DNA from: Asterias rubens
Lineage: Eukaryota; Echinodermata; Asteroidea; Forcipulatida; Asteriidae
Direction: 5' to 3'
NCBI RefSeq assembly: GCF_902459465.1
Contig: NC_047071.1
Coordinates: forward strand, 7,830,098 to 7,894,097
DNA length: 64,000 nucleotides
In this document: in pieces, positions 31,501 through 42,261 of the stretch
Layout: each line of letters opens with the position of its first letter
Numbering within the stretch: the first letter of the stretch is position 1
The notes under the pieces: model-generated
Databases searched by the model: none
Told to the model about the DNA's origin: nothing
What the model saw: only the letters and a program-made list of their open reading frames with translations
Made by a program: the position numbers and the translations under genes

Positions 31501-34500
31501 AAACCTGTGAAAATTTGAGCTCAATTGGTCTTCAAAGTCGCAAGATAATAATGAAAGAAAAAACACCTTTGTCACACAAAGTTGTTAAGTTGTGTGCTTT
31601 CAGATGCTTGATTTCGAGACCTCCAAATCTCATTCTGAGGTCTCGAAATCAAATTCGTGGACAATTACTTCTTTCTGATTCTCGAAAGAGGGAGCCGCTT
31701 TTATACTATCAACTTGTCCCCAAGTAAGGTTTTATGCTAATAATTATTTTGAGTAATTACCAATAGTGTCCAGTGTCTTTAAGATAGGTGCAAGAAGATT
31801 TCAATGTTTACCAGAATAAAAATTGGATCTTGTTTAGATTTGCCTGTGATAGGGTCAGCAGCCAAATTTACTATTTAAAAGCTTAAGATTTTTTTATCTG
31901 AACTTTATTGTAGTAGTGTTACACACATACACATGTTACAACCTCTTTCCAACTGTAGGTCTTAAGCCATCTTTGGCTTTTTGACAGATGGTTTCATTTC
32001 AAGATAGTGTCCGAAACGGCAACTTTGGCTACAGCTACATCTAGCTGTAGCTTGGCCAAAGTCGCAGTTTCGGACACAGCCTAAATGTGCCTTAAACTGA
32101 CATGGTTCTTATTGTCAGAGAGCGTGGCTTTCTGCTTGTTCTCACTCATACACTTTCACTTTGCTGAGATGTAGAACAAAGGGCCATTTCAACAGCTTTA
32201 TTCCACGTTCTGCATCTCTTTGGAAATCCTTGCCCAGTACATGTTTCCCTCCATCCTATTATCTAGACTGTTTAAAGAGAAGTTTTTAAACCCTTTTCTC
32301 AGCTCTCAGTTTTTATTAGTATTTTAATTTTGTATTACCCCCCCTAACAAGAGTGGTTTTTTTTAGCCTTGTTTGGCGCGAACTTGCATAACAAAACAAA
32401 ATGTACATGTAAAACAAAACAGTATTCCCTGAACATTGTATGACCATGGAGGAAGGAAGAGAAGGAGTTCAAACGACCCGCAAAACCGCAGAGTAACAAA
32501 AGAATAATAATAATAATAATAATAAGGAAACTTGTAATGCGCCATGTCTGTCACAGGTGACACTCCTGGCGCAGGAACCCTAAAAAAGCTAACAACTGAA
32601 GGAACTAATTAAACAAAATAAACAGAAGGAGAAGCAGCTTGTGTGAAGAGGTGGCTTTTGAGTTGGTTCTTGAACGTGTTGAAGGAAGTTTCCTTTCTGA
32701 GTTTGATGGGGAGTGAGTTCCATAGGGAAGGACCAGACCGAGAGAAAGAGCGGTTTCCCCAGGATTGATGAGAGAGGGGTACTCGGAGAAGGTTGGTGTC
32801 AGAGGAGCGAAGGCGTCGGTTCGGTTCATGGCGTTGTAGCAGCTCTTGTAGGTAGGTTGGTGCTGTGCCATGGAGAGTGCGAAAAACCAGAACCAACACC
32901 TTGAAGACTATTCGTTGATGTACAGGAAGCCAGTGAAGTGCATTGAGGACAGGGGATATGTGCGAAGATCTTCTGGTAAGTGTAACTAATCTGGCGGCGG
33001 AGTTCTGAAGGCGCTGAAGGCGACGGATTTGATAATCTGGTAGGTGAATCAGGATAGCGTTAGCAAAATCCAGTCGAGAATATTTGAGAGAGTACTTGCG
33101 GATGTGTGACAGATTATGCAGTTGAATACCCTGCAATGCCCCTGTCTGACCAGTGGAAAAAGATAGGAGACCTCCTGCTGGATGGCCGATTAGTGAGCGC
33201 GATTAGATCTCTTTGTACAGAAGGTGTGGTACCACCACTCTGCTCCGTTGCCTTCGTGTAAAGTTGAATCATTGGAGACAAGAATTGTGAATAAACACGT
33301 TTTCATTTACCTTTTGTGGTGTTTACATGGAAATATCATGGCATATTTTTACATTTTTTGCGACTTTCCTGTCACTAGCGGTGGTTCAAAATTTGGGTAT
33401 TAGCACACAAGGGTGGTTGGTATTCAATTGTGTTTTTCGATTTAGTGGGCGAAAGTGTACACAAATTTTATCAGGTCTCAAAAAAGTATTTTTTTCTTTA
33501 TTATATCCATACGACATACGACACCATAGTTGAGTGAAGAACCAAGTGCGCACGCGCAAACTTACATACGCCAGGTCGCCCATTGTTTGTACTATAAGGT
33601 ATGTGGGTGATATGAGGTGTCGTTAAACAACCGCGGTACCACAGGTTCGGCTTTTGATGTCCCTGCGTTCGAGCTCCTTCTCTTCCTTCCTCCATGGTAT
33701 GACACAAGTAATAATGTTGAGGTTGTTTTACCCAGAATATACAGTAAAGCTTGTTCCACTTGATTTATTAGGCATCTCAAAACCGATGCTGAAGTTGTAT
33801 TCAGTGCTATTTGTAATGTTTAAAATTGACCTCAGATGTTACCCTTTAACCTTAACTGACCCTTACTCTTCAGGCATTGTCCCTTCCTTACTGAGTACAT
33901 GGCTCAACTAGATGAACACTTTGCCAAATGGAAGGAGTATAAAAAGAGTGTACCGACATACGGCGCCATTATGGTTGATGAGACACTACAGAATGTAAGA
34001 CCACAGAAATCATGAATAATTTTGAACCAGGGTGAGGGAAATTCATATCCCATGGCAGGGTCTTCAACAATTTGGGTTCAGTATTCTGAACAAAAATGGT
34101 TCTTCTGGTATCATTTTCGGAACTTTTTTTGCGCTTCTGGAGTAGTCTTTCAGATATTGTGACCACAATGAAACCCTGAGTTGGAAACTCAGCAAAGGTT
34201 CTTATATTTAGTACTGGGATTTGAAGTTGGCACTCGCAGTGATTTGTAGAACCTCAGCTGTAAGCCACAGCGAATAATCTGCCACGGCTCGTTGGAATCT
34301 TGAAACCCTCGGACTTGAGCTAAATGCACTGATAAACACTAGTGGCAGCATGTCTATTCATGCAACAACAGGTCAAAGTTCGTGAATCGATATTATGAGT
34401 TGTATTTTTATCCAGTACCTTGTGTCCCTCTTTGTATGGGTGAAACGATGCATAACAGTTTAGGTGCATGCCTGTACACAGAACCCAATGAAATGTCCAG

Positions 34501-37500
34501 TTTCNNNNNNNNNNNNNNNNNNNNNNNNNNNNNNNNNNNNNNNNNNNNNNNNNNNNNNNNNNNNNNNNNNNNNNNNNNNNNNNNNNNNNNNNNNNNNNNN
34601 NNNNNNNNNNNNNNNNNNNNNNNNNNNNNNNNNNNNNNNNNNNNNNNNNNNNNNNNNNNNNNNNNNNNNNNNNNNNNNNNNNNNNNNNNNNNNNNNNNNN
34701 NNNNNNNNNNNNNNNNNNNNNNNNNNNNNNNNNNNNNNNNNNNNNNNNNNNNNNNNNNNNNNNNNNNNNNNNNNNNNNNNNNNNNNNNNNNNNNNNNNNN
34801 NNNNNNNNNNNNNNNNNNNNNNNNNNNNNNNNNNNNNNNNNNNNNNNNNNNNNNNNNNNNNNNNNNNNNNNNNNNNNNNNNNNNNNNNNNNNNNNNNNNN
34901 NNNNNNNNNNNNNNNNNNNNNNNNNNNNNNNNNNNNNNNNNNNNNNNNNNNNNNNNNNNNNNNNNNNNNNNNNNNNNNNNNNNNNNNNNNNNNNNNNNNN
35001 NNNNTTGACTCCCATAAATGGCCGACGGTGTTATTGGATGAGGTAAAAAGAAAACCACGCAATTTCGCGGCATATTTGTGTAGATCATTGTATTCTACTT
35101 TTACAACATCTTTCTAACCATGCATTTTATAACAAACGGTAGCAAAATGCTTTTCAAAGACCAACTCGACTGATCCAAGGCAACGTGTTCCTTTAAGTTG
35201 TAACTCTGTGCAGTCTTAACTCAAGCAGTGTCCCAGACCAATGCAGTGGGCCAAACATTTGGACTGAACATGGGCATTGGCTGATATTGTGATGCTTGCT
35301 ATATTTGCAAAGCACCACATGGTTATTTTTGGGGGTTTTTGACAGTTCAAGTTGTGACCCAAAATTTAGTTTTTGGAAGTAAGTGTAGTCAAAAACTTTT
35401 GGGTTTTCATTCCCTACCTGACTGTATGGGTTTTCCCTGGAGTAAGTCGCTGGGTTTTCCTCCCACTGCTACATGATCTAAACTTGAAACTGCTTCCTTG
35501 TTTTCTCCCAATTGGTTTCTTGGCTAGTACAGTGATTAAGTTCGGTTTTCTGAGAGTACATGTGGCTTCACAACCAGATGATGAATTAAGCAATATGAAA
35601 TACTGAGGAGAGCTCAACTGTCCTCTTGAAATAAACCATTTTATATTTGTTTTACTTTACATGTACCTCATACTTGCCATCTTTTCATTCCTGTGACATA
35701 TCAGTTCCATATTGCTTCATAAATTCCATGCGTAGCAGACTGTCATATGTGCGACGGTCTACAATGTATGCGAATTTATATCCTGTGTAAGAGTACTTGC
35801 GCAGATATTTGGTAAAAAAATTTGCATCTAGGGCCGATTTCTTAAAGCACTAAGATTAATCTTAAGATGAGTTGTCAGTATCGCCGTTGTGAATTGTATT
35901 GTGACAACACACTGTGCCTTGCAATAAAGATTGATTTGCAGTTAAGATACATCTGAGCTCTTTGTGAATGGTTTGTGATGGTGAATGGACCAACAGACCC
36001 TATGCAAAACGCGCAGTGCACATACACGCACATCTCCTGTTGGCCATTTCGTGCGTCAAAACGTGCACAAAAGGATGATACATGTACACATGTTTGGGCA
36101 TCTCCGAACAATATGCGCCTACCATTTCTGCCTTTTTGGGGGAGTCCATTTCTTTTGTGCGTGTTTTGACACACAAAATTGCGGACAGGAGATGCGTGTG
36201 TATGTGCATTGCCCATTGTGCATAGGGTTTATTGGAGTATAGCTCTCGATTATGAATATGTATGAGGCATAGTAATGCATGGTTTCTCTCCAACTGAAGG
36301 TGTTGGAGGAGACAGGATTTGACATCTCAGGACTGATTGAAGAGGAATATATTGAAGCTACATTTAATGAGCAACTAGCAAGGCTGTATGTTGTGACTAA
36401 TGTTCCGGTGGAAACTGACTTTAAACCAAAGACGAGGGGAGAGATTAAGGTAAGTATTTTGCTGAATGTAAAGTCTCTTAACCATACCTGCTTCCCCAGG
36501 GCCTAACTTCAACAGCTGCTTGAGCAGGGAATGTTGCTTACAGTTTTATGCTGCAATGTACATGATACACTGTATGACGTGGTATTTTGGCTGGTAAACC
36601 TGTTTTGGTAAACATAATTATGTTGTGCTTAGCTTCTAAGCAGCTCTTTGAAGTTGGGCCCTGATCTTCCAGAATCAAACCCTTGATCTGTCCCTAAACA
36701 TGTATGTATCCATCATTAGCATTATTATCCATTAGCATACATGTATGCTCAAGTTTCACATCTGATATTTAACAGTTGCCTAAATGTGTGTCATGGCCAA
36801 GCAGTATAGTACACCAGACACACGTTCTGTGGTGTTTCTAATTAGCAGCGATTTGGTTTGAGTCCCGGTCTTAACTCTTGAATCCTTAAAAGCAAGACAC
36901 TTGACCGTTATTGCTCAGTCCTTCCGGATGTAAAGCTGTAGGTCCTTTGTGTTGTTTAGATAAATTATATGCACAGAAACTTACCAGCCGGTGTGAATGG
37001 GGACAGCAAACATTTTTGGGTAAAAAAAAATAGACAAACTGGAACAGGAAACACAACAATTGTTGTACACCTGGTAGGTCTTTTTCATACCACGATGTGA
37101 TCCACTTCTCATTATTTTTACAATTGTGGAAGATGTGGTAATGCCGATGTTGCCAGCTTGGCAGAGTTTCGTTCAAGTATCCGCAGCTTCAATACCATTG
37201 TAATCTGTAATCCCTCTGGCAGTGAAAACGTATATTTCAACAGTACTGCTTTTTGCAAATTAAACCATATCAGTACAAACTTAAATAATCTTAACTTTAA
37301 AATGGGAACCAAACTTGGGACCCCCCCCCCCCCCCATGCACACATGAAAGCTGGCTATGCGCCTGCACAACTCTGCAAAAATTAAATTGATTTAATTTTG
37401 TATACTTCAGGATGTAAAATGGTTTCATGTCGATGACCTTCCAACCCATAAGAAAGATAATGCACCAAAGGTCAACCTGGGTTTGAACCCTAACAATTTC

Positions 37501-40500
37501 TTCATGGCCATTCCCTACATGAGGTACGTATCAACCGTCCAGAGTTGACTGTATTTCTTCTAAATCTTTATAGCTCATGGAGAGAAACCATTCCCTGGAC
37601 CATTGGAGGGTTCACAAACTATAAAATATAACTCTCCATGCCAAAAAACTTCTTGTAGAACCAAGTTGATGTACAAAATTATCAGTTACATGGGACACAT
37701 TATATAAAACCCATTGTCAATGCATGCGCCTTATTTTTGACCGCGTGAGGAAGCTCTCAATAGTAGTTTTATCATTTCTGGGGGTATACTGGTATACACG
37801 ATTCATCCTGCACAGTTTTAATCGGAGTTCGTCGCTTTTGTTGCTCTAAAGTTGCTTTACAGGTGGATTATGACGGCTCCCTTGAATGTCTTATGGTCTG
37901 TTATGGATATAGTGTCTGTGGTGGTGATGTGTTCCTGTCTTTAAAAACTGTTTTGGGTCTGATTGAAAATATCCTTGGAAGTGATACAAATACTATTGAG
38001 AGTGCCCTCATGTGGTCAAAAATACGGCGCATTGATTGGAGGATTCTTGGTCTCGAGGCATTCATAAATCAAACTAAAACATGGCCTACATCAGCGTTTT
38101 TTGTACTAGCACTGTGCATTTCTGTCCCGTAATTGTTAACTATTACACGTTAGACCACATCATACAACAGTACAAAATACCCTCTAAGTGGGTTCAAGAA
38201 TGCAATCTTGCACAGTTTCTATATTCCTCTAGTTTTAGCCCTTATAAATCAATTCTTTCAAAGAACACTGAAGAAGAAACTTGCCAAGCGGAGAGGACAG
38301 AAAGATATCTCAACGATGGAATCCCCTTTTGAAGCTCTTACGAAGTACGCCCAACCCAACCAGCCAACTGCAGGGCCAATTATGCTGCCACAGAACAATC
38401 CAAACACGAAGAAGAAGGCGTCAGCTAGCCCTACCATGAATGGTGCCGATAACAAAAACAAAACGAAACAACAGAGGGTGTTCTCGAGTCAGAACCAGAG
38501 CCAAATGGATCTCTTCATGCGGTTCAAGGATCCACAGCAAGAGTTCATAAATAGGAAGCAGGAATACCAGCGAGAAGGTTCTCCTGGTGTTACACAGGGC
38601 CAAGGGAACCGGGGAAAGGGGCAAGTTAATGGGACCACCAGTCCACAGAAGCAGTATCATATACTGGTAAGACATTTCACGCTATATATGGATTGCAATA
38701 AGCGTCATCGACCAACATCTTTGGAGTATTAACAAGGGACAAGTGTATGCGCTGCATGTACACTTACATCAAAAGATGGCGGTCGATGACGCCTATTGTA
38801 ATCCATCTATTTATGTATCGTTACAGCTGGATGCACACCTCAATGGAATTTCCAAAACTGAATTACTGTTTTTTTTAAATTGAAGCTCATCCACTAAACT
38901 TGGTAATGAAATATTAAACAGGGACGAGATATTTCAGACTTCTTACGATTTCAGACTTCTTACGAGTGTGCCAGGGGCCCGTTTTCACTAACGTCTATAT
39001 TTGCGATCATCGCTAATACACTTGCGATGAGATTGCAAACCTCAAATCCATCACAATTGCGATGTCGCTAATTCTGCGTTTCACTAAAGTCATCACAATT
39101 GCGATGACGTTAAAAGGGAAATAAAGTTTTTGTACGAGGCTAAAAGTAGTGACCTTTGACGTCCCGCAACAAAATCGTCGGTCGTCGCTTGAAATGAAAT
39201 GGCATTGTGCAGTTTATATGTAAATCGTTGTCATGTTGGTGCATACGAACTATTGTGGACGATGTTTAGGCATTCATTTACAAAGGGTTAAAGCATTTAT
39301 AGGCCTATGGCCTCTATTATAATTTTAGATTTTAATAAAAAGATTTCGTAAATCTGTTGTTACGGTGGGATTGATGAAAATTCTGACATATCTGTCTAAT
39401 AATACTAAGCTTCACATTGTCAATTTGCCAATACATTACACATTTTTTCTAAAAATGATGGTTAAAATAATCAAACCCAGATAGTATTTCTTTTTTACCG
39501 ATATTAAGGGGCTCTTTGCTGCAGTTGCGTCGCTAAAAGTTGTCATCGGCAATCTGAGTCTACCAGGTAACAGACCGCAAGACTAAAATAATGTAGCGCC
39601 ACTCATTTTACTCTAAATCACGGACAATTTATACGTCAAAACGTACACCGCTATAACTATAAGCACAGAATGGCGCGATGTATCATAAGTTTGCGATGAA
39701 CTTTTACTTCGGACCACTAACATGTTATCGCAAGATAATAACTTTGCGACGAGTATATTCATCGTTAAGTTTTAGTGAAATCGTCGGCTAACAATCCATC
39801 GCTAAGTTGCGATGGATTTTAGATTTAGCAATCGATTTCGGCGTTTGCGATGACCAAAACGCATTAGTGAAATCTGCCCCTGGCCTGGTAAATGAAATAT
39901 GTTGTGTTTTTTCCCAAATTAAATAATTTGGGTCCTTTCATCTACTTCTCTTGTACTATTGATACTTGACCCAAACGCTCTTTGGAATGCAGGGGGTGAT
40001 CAAATGGTGTGGCACCCCTTAGATCTGGATCCCAGTTTAAAATTTGTTTGTTAGCAGTGAGTCACGCTTCAAGTTTTCACATTAATTTGTTTTATGCACT
40101 AATTTTTAATAGAAAACTTGTCATGAAAGTGGAAAAAGAATTACCGGTCTCTTACCTCACCTTTAAAACTCAGAGCAAAATTTGAAGCACGGTGTCACAG
40201 GACATAAAAAAAACAATGGTCTGTAAATTCCAGTCTAAAAAGGTAAAATGCAATGCCCTACATTTGATTGAATATCTCGTAATTCAGGAATGAACTGAAT
40301 ATTTCTGGTACATAATGTACAAAGTCAGCCCATAATATTTTGACACTGCATTGATAGTTTTATCCTCAAACTCTGGCCCTGGAAACATTTTGAGATACAA
40401 GCCTATTTTGGGGGTCTCAAATTGGAGCCCTGTTACTTTTTTTTTTTCACACCATGCAAAGCTTCAGTCATCACTTATTATTTCACAACAGGTTCACTTT

Positions 40501-42261
40501 ACATTGCTACTGAAATTTGTCGTCTTGAAGTTTGTATCCCTATGATTTTGTGTGAAGTGTTTCTTTGAGATGCTTCAAAACAAATGTATTTATTTTATGC
40601 TATTTTTTAACATTTTGGTTTTTGTGTCTTTTACTTTCACAGACCAGAAATCAAGGAAGAACTGTCAATGACTTAACCACTGGTAAGTGTAGACGTGAGA
40701 GCAAACACACCAATGTTTAATCTTCAACCCTTTGGAAATTAACATCTGTCTAGAAACCTTCCCATAAAAATAATTCTTTCTCAGACCTGGGATTACCTCT
40801 GTGAGATGGCAATTCTATTTTCCTTTTTCAGAGGCACTTCCATTGGAAAATTGTAAAGTTTTTGTGACAAGGTTGAGAACGTTCTAATGCCAAGACCAGC
40901 CTGCCGGCCCTTCCATGGCAAACAGCCTTAAGGCCCGGTCCCACTGCAGCGATAACGAGAACGATAACGATAACGACGCCAAGAGAACGCATTCTATTGG
41001 TTGAATGAGCGTGTGCGTATTCTGCGTGGAGCAATTCAACCAATAGAACGCGTTCTCTTTGCGTTGTGATCGTTATCGTCTCGTTATCGCTGCAGTGGGA
41101 CCGGGCGTTTACTCTAAAAATGACATTTGGAGAAAAGCAAGTGCAGAGCTTGGAATTAGGTGCATTGTGGTCTACTGGTGATCAAATTTGACCCACAGCT
41201 ATCCTACAATGCACCAGGTCCAACAGTTTACGCTTGCGCAATGGTATTTGCGAAAAGGTCTATGTATGCCTTTTCAACTTTGAAATGGAAAAACGCCCTT
41301 GATTAAAGGCAGTGGACACTATTGCATGAAACCTTTCTTGGTGATGAGTAATGGGGAGCGGTTGATGGTATAAAACATTGTGAGGAACGGCTCCCTCTGA
41401 AGTGCCATAGTTTTTGAGAAAGAAGTAATTTTCCACGAATTTGATTTCAAGACCTCAGATTTAGAACTTGAGGTCTCGAAATCAACCATCGAAACGCACA
41501 CAACTTCGTGTGACTAGGGTGTTTTTTTTTTTTCATTATTATCTCGCAAGTTCGATGACCGATTGAGCTCAAATTTTCACAGGTTTGTTATTTTATGCAT
41601 ATGTTGAGATACACCAACTGTGAGGGCTAGTCTTTGACAATTACCAATAGTGTCTTTAATATTTTGAAACAAAGGTGGAGAAATATGGAAACTCTAAAAC
41701 GCAGTTGTTTGAGTTGCAACAGGAATCAAGATGGATCATTGTTCTTTTAATCACATCTGAACTTTAACCTTTGAATAATAAACTTGTATGACAACTAGTC
41801 AATAGAGGGCGATATATAGATGCTACAGTGTCCACTGCCTTTAACCCAAAAGTGATCTTATAATGAAGAAACAAATCATTTCGTATTAGTTTGTTTTGCA
41901 TGGCAATAGAGGCCATGGTCTCTGTGTATTTACAGGCCTGTATTATAAAGTAACTCAACAGTACAACCAATGTTTGAGTCCTGAAATTCACAATGACATA
42001 ATGCATGGCCTTATGTATAAAGTAAGGATGGTTTGGCTATTGTAGTCCACCAAATTCAGACTTTTTATTTCTCACTAACATTTACAATTAAATTGTATGT
42101 CATTGTTTCCTTATTTAGATTCAGCAATCTTGTCCAATGGAGACCAATACAACAAAAGGCAAAAGTTCAGCGTGCCTGCATTTGTGAGCTTTAAATTGGA
42201 CCCTACAGCCATTATGAAGGCTTTTGAAATAGGGCTGAGTGGCAGAGGTAGCATCCGGTAA
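28451..42261 (+). CDS. DCP2: mRNA-decapping enzyme 2 (DCP2), whole gene span
   Basis: DCP2 removes the 5' cap of mRNA (m7GDP release) in the cytoplasm with DCP1 and edc proteins, committing the message to 5'-3' decay. Eight coding exons are visible and all joins keep frame: 28451-28509, 31233-31384, 33867-33994, 36300-36449, 37411-37523, 38264-38666, 40643-40682 and 42119-42261. They give the N-terminal regulatory (Box A) domain, the second half of the Nudix domain with Box B, a basic disordered linker, and the conserved C-terminal tail. The exon for roughly 33 residues with the first half of the Nudix box (G-x5-E-x7-RE) is absent, and the 500-N gap lies in exactly that intron. The visible parts sum to about 395 residues, so the full protein would be about 430, close to human (420). 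Confidence 0.95.
28562..29305 (-). mobile_element. SINE with Leu-tRNA-like head, split by a MITE
   Basis: Read on the minus strand, the tRNA-like head (29302 to 29216, GTGTCGTGGCCGAGTGGATA and box B GGTTCGAATCC) is followed by GAGCAAGACACTTAACT and CACCCAGGGGTAAATGGGTA. The tail GTGAAGCGCTTTGGGACGCC and (ATT)n ends near 28566. The body is interrupted at 28654-29042 by a foldback MITE. It lies in DCP2 intron 1. Confidence 0.8.
28654..29042. mobile_element. F2 foldback MITE (CCAACTCG ends), copy 1
   Basis: Nearly palindromic over its whole length. TTGGATCGGTCGAGTTGGTC at the left is inverted as GACCAACTCGTACGATCCAA at the right, and the centre is GGGAGTCAAAATTTTGACTC. It is inserted inside the SINE. 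Other copies are at 35005 and 43113. Confidence 0.85.
29649..30640 (+). mobile_element. P-like element with THAP-domain start, copy 3
   Basis: Ends are TTAAAGGCAACTGGAAATAG and the inverted CTTCCAGGTGACTTTAA. The THAP-coding block starts at the ATG at 29928 (M-S-N-R-C), is split by a LINE tail, and continues with [14 protein letters not shown] reading with ALCSKHF supplies the C-x2-H end of a THAP finger. A 4-bp ATTC insertion after that breaks the frame before [17 protein letters not shown]. Confidence 0.7.
29944..30110 (-). mobile_element. CR1-like LINE 3' tail inserted in the THAP block
   Basis: TTATGCGCCATGTCTGTC with ACACTCCTGGCGCAGGA and a flanking (AAT)n match the 3' end of the CR1-like LINE at 32505-33140. 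It separates the first codons of the THAP start from GCTGGATGCAGC. Confidence 0.7.
31233..31384 (+). CDS. DCP2: DCP2 exon 2, ends at a U12-type AT-AC donor
   Basis: After CACAG it reads [20 protein letters not shown] and [13 protein letters not shown], then [11 protein letters not shown], matching the Box A domain of DCP2. The last base A (31384) is followed by ATATCCTT, the consensus of U12-type AT-AC 5' splice sites. No GT donor is present at this position. Confidence 0.92.
31423..31782 (+). mobile_element. F1 MITE in the AT-AC intron
   Basis: Ends are ACTGGACACTATTGG and CCAATAGTGTCCAGTG. The usual centre CGAGACCTCCAAATC is present. Confidence 0.85.
32007..32077. repeat. 71-bp hairpin
   Basis: GTGTCCGAAACGGCAACTTT with GGCTACAGCTA is inverted at TAGCTGTAGC and TTTCGGACAC, with few mismatches. 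Confidence 0.8.
32505..33140 (-). mobile_element. CR1-like LINE, 5'-truncated 3' end
   Basis: The minus-strand open frame (33136 to 32609, 175 residues) has the standard C-terminal reverse-transcriptase segments [60 protein letters not shown] and [12 protein letters not shown]. The 3' UTR has CACTCCTGGCGCAGGAACC and ends in (TTA)n. The 5' part of the element is missing, as is usual for LINE copies. It sits in DCP2's AT-AC intron, antisense to DCP2. Confidence 0.88.
33867..33994 (+). CDS. DCP2: DCP2 exon 3
   Basis: It reads [20 protein letters not shown], then [20 protein letters not shown] and QN, matching the end of Box A and the start of the Nudix fold. It ends in phase 0 before GTAAGA. 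Confidence 0.93.
34505..35004. other. Assembly gap, 500 N
   Basis: Exactly 500 N, in the DCP2 intron where the exon with the first half of the Nudix box should be. It also swallows the left half of an F2 foldback MITE whose right half starts at 35005. A long palindrome is a likely cause of assembly failure. Confidence 0.98.
35005..35195. mobile_element. F2 foldback MITE, copy 2, right half
   Basis: It starts at the palindrome centre (TTGACTCCCATAAATGGCCG) and runs to CCAAGGCAACGTGTTCCTTT. The left half is inside the N gap. Confidence 0.85.
35196..35996. other. DCP2 intron sequence, nothing recognised
   Basis: No exon of DCP2 or other gene is seen. I looked for the Nudix G-x5-E motif region and did not find it here. 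Confidence 0.5.
35997..36228. mobile_element. Foldback MITE, about 230 bp
   Basis: ACCCTATGCAAAACGCGCAG with TGCACATACACGCACATCTC is inverted at GAGATGCGTGTGTATGTGCA and CATAGGGT. It lies about 70 bp before DCP2 exon 5. Confidence 0.8.
36300..36449 (+). CDS. DCP2: DCP2 exon with second half of Nudix box
   Basis: After a CTGAAG acceptor it reads [20 protein letters not shown], then QLARLYVV and [16 protein letters not shown] is the end of the Nudix motif (REx-EExGU) and carries its catalytic acidic residues. The preceding RE belongs to the missing exon. Phase 0 at both ends. Confidence 0.93.
37319..37335. repeat. Poly-C tract
   Basis: A run of C of about 16 in a DCP2 intron, prone to length error. 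Confidence 0.8.
37411..37523 (+). CDS. DCP2: DCP2 exon with Box B region
   Basis: It reads [20 protein letters not shown] and [14 protein letters not shown], matching the WFxIxxLP and FFMAIPF signatures at the end of the catalytic domain. It ends in phase 2 before GTACGT. Confidence 0.93.
38264..38666 (+). CDS. DCP2: DCP2 linker exon
   Basis: The acceptor is TTTCAAAG. With the phase 2 AG it gives [15 protein letters not shown], continuing the helix after IPYM. The rest is a disordered, Gln/Asn/Lys-rich linker ([35 protein letters not shown]). The vertebrate linker is also poorly conserved. It ends in phase 0 before GTAAGA. Confidence 0.85.
38971..39883. mobile_element. TIR element (CCAGGGGC / TTTCACTAA ends)
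   Basis: The left end CCAGGGGCCCGTTTTCACTA is inverted at TTAGTGAAATCTGCCCCTGG. Subterminal GCGATG/CATCGC motifs are abundant. About 0.9 kb, no transposase frame seen. It lies in a DCP2 intron. Confidence 0.7.
40643..40682 (+). CDS. DCP2: DCP2 small exon
   Basis: Between TTTCACAG and GTAAGT it reads [13 protein letters not shown] and ends in phase 1. It is placed by phase agreement with both neighbours. There is no family signature in this linker part. Confidence 0.7.
40932..41107. mobile_element. Foldback MITE (GGTCCCACTGCAGCGATAAC)
   Basis: The left end GCCCGGTCCCACTGCAGCG is inverted at CGCTGCAGTGGGACCGGGC. Pairing continues through GATAACGA and GAACGC-ATTCTATTGGTTG. The centre is about 30 bp. 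Confidence 0.88.
41304..41659 (-). mobile_element. F1 MITE in a DCP2 intron
   Basis: The left end GGCAGTGGACACTATTG is followed directly by CATGAAACC, lacking about 30 bp of the usual interior. The right end CCAATAGTGTC is shortened. A lone F1 end (CAGTGTCCACTGCC) also occurs at 41827-41840. Confidence 0.8.
42119..42261 (+). CDS. DCP2: DCP2 terminal exon
   Basis: After CTTATTTAG the frame reads [20 protein letters not shown], matching the vertebrate C-terminal tail ([20 protein letters not shown]), and ends in TAA at 42259. The tail continues [11 protein letters not shown], slightly longer than in human. Confidence 0.92.

Larger units (their letters stand above)
31385..33866 (+). other. DCP2: U12-type AT-AC intron of DCP2
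   Basis: The intron begins ATATCCTTAC. It ends CCTTAC before exon 3, with a branch-site-like AACCTTAAC at 33848-33856, about 10 nt from the AC. Joining exon 2 to position 33867 gives the conserved FSKA-I-F-RHCPFL with no gap. Joining at the nearby CAG (33873) would break the frame. The intron contains an F1 MITE 38 nt from the 5' site and a LINE fragment. Confidence 0.88.

Noticed and set aside
33873-33994. DCP2 exon 3 starting after CTTCAG at 33872
   Set aside because: This would lose frame with exon 2 and drop residues of the conserved F-x-HCPF run. No GT donor exists at the end of exon 2 to pair with it.
34320-35117. Several long open frames through the N gap
   Set aside because: They exist only because N codons contain no stops. 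The flanking residues do not resemble DCP2 or anything else.
36279-36506. 75-residue frame as a stand-alone gene
   Set aside because: It is the DCP2 exon 36300-36449 with intron read-through at both ends.
38667-38732. C-terminal extension of the DCP2 linker exon to 38732
   Set aside because: A GTAAGA donor lies at 38667 and the extended frame would end without the conserved C-terminal tail found at 42119.
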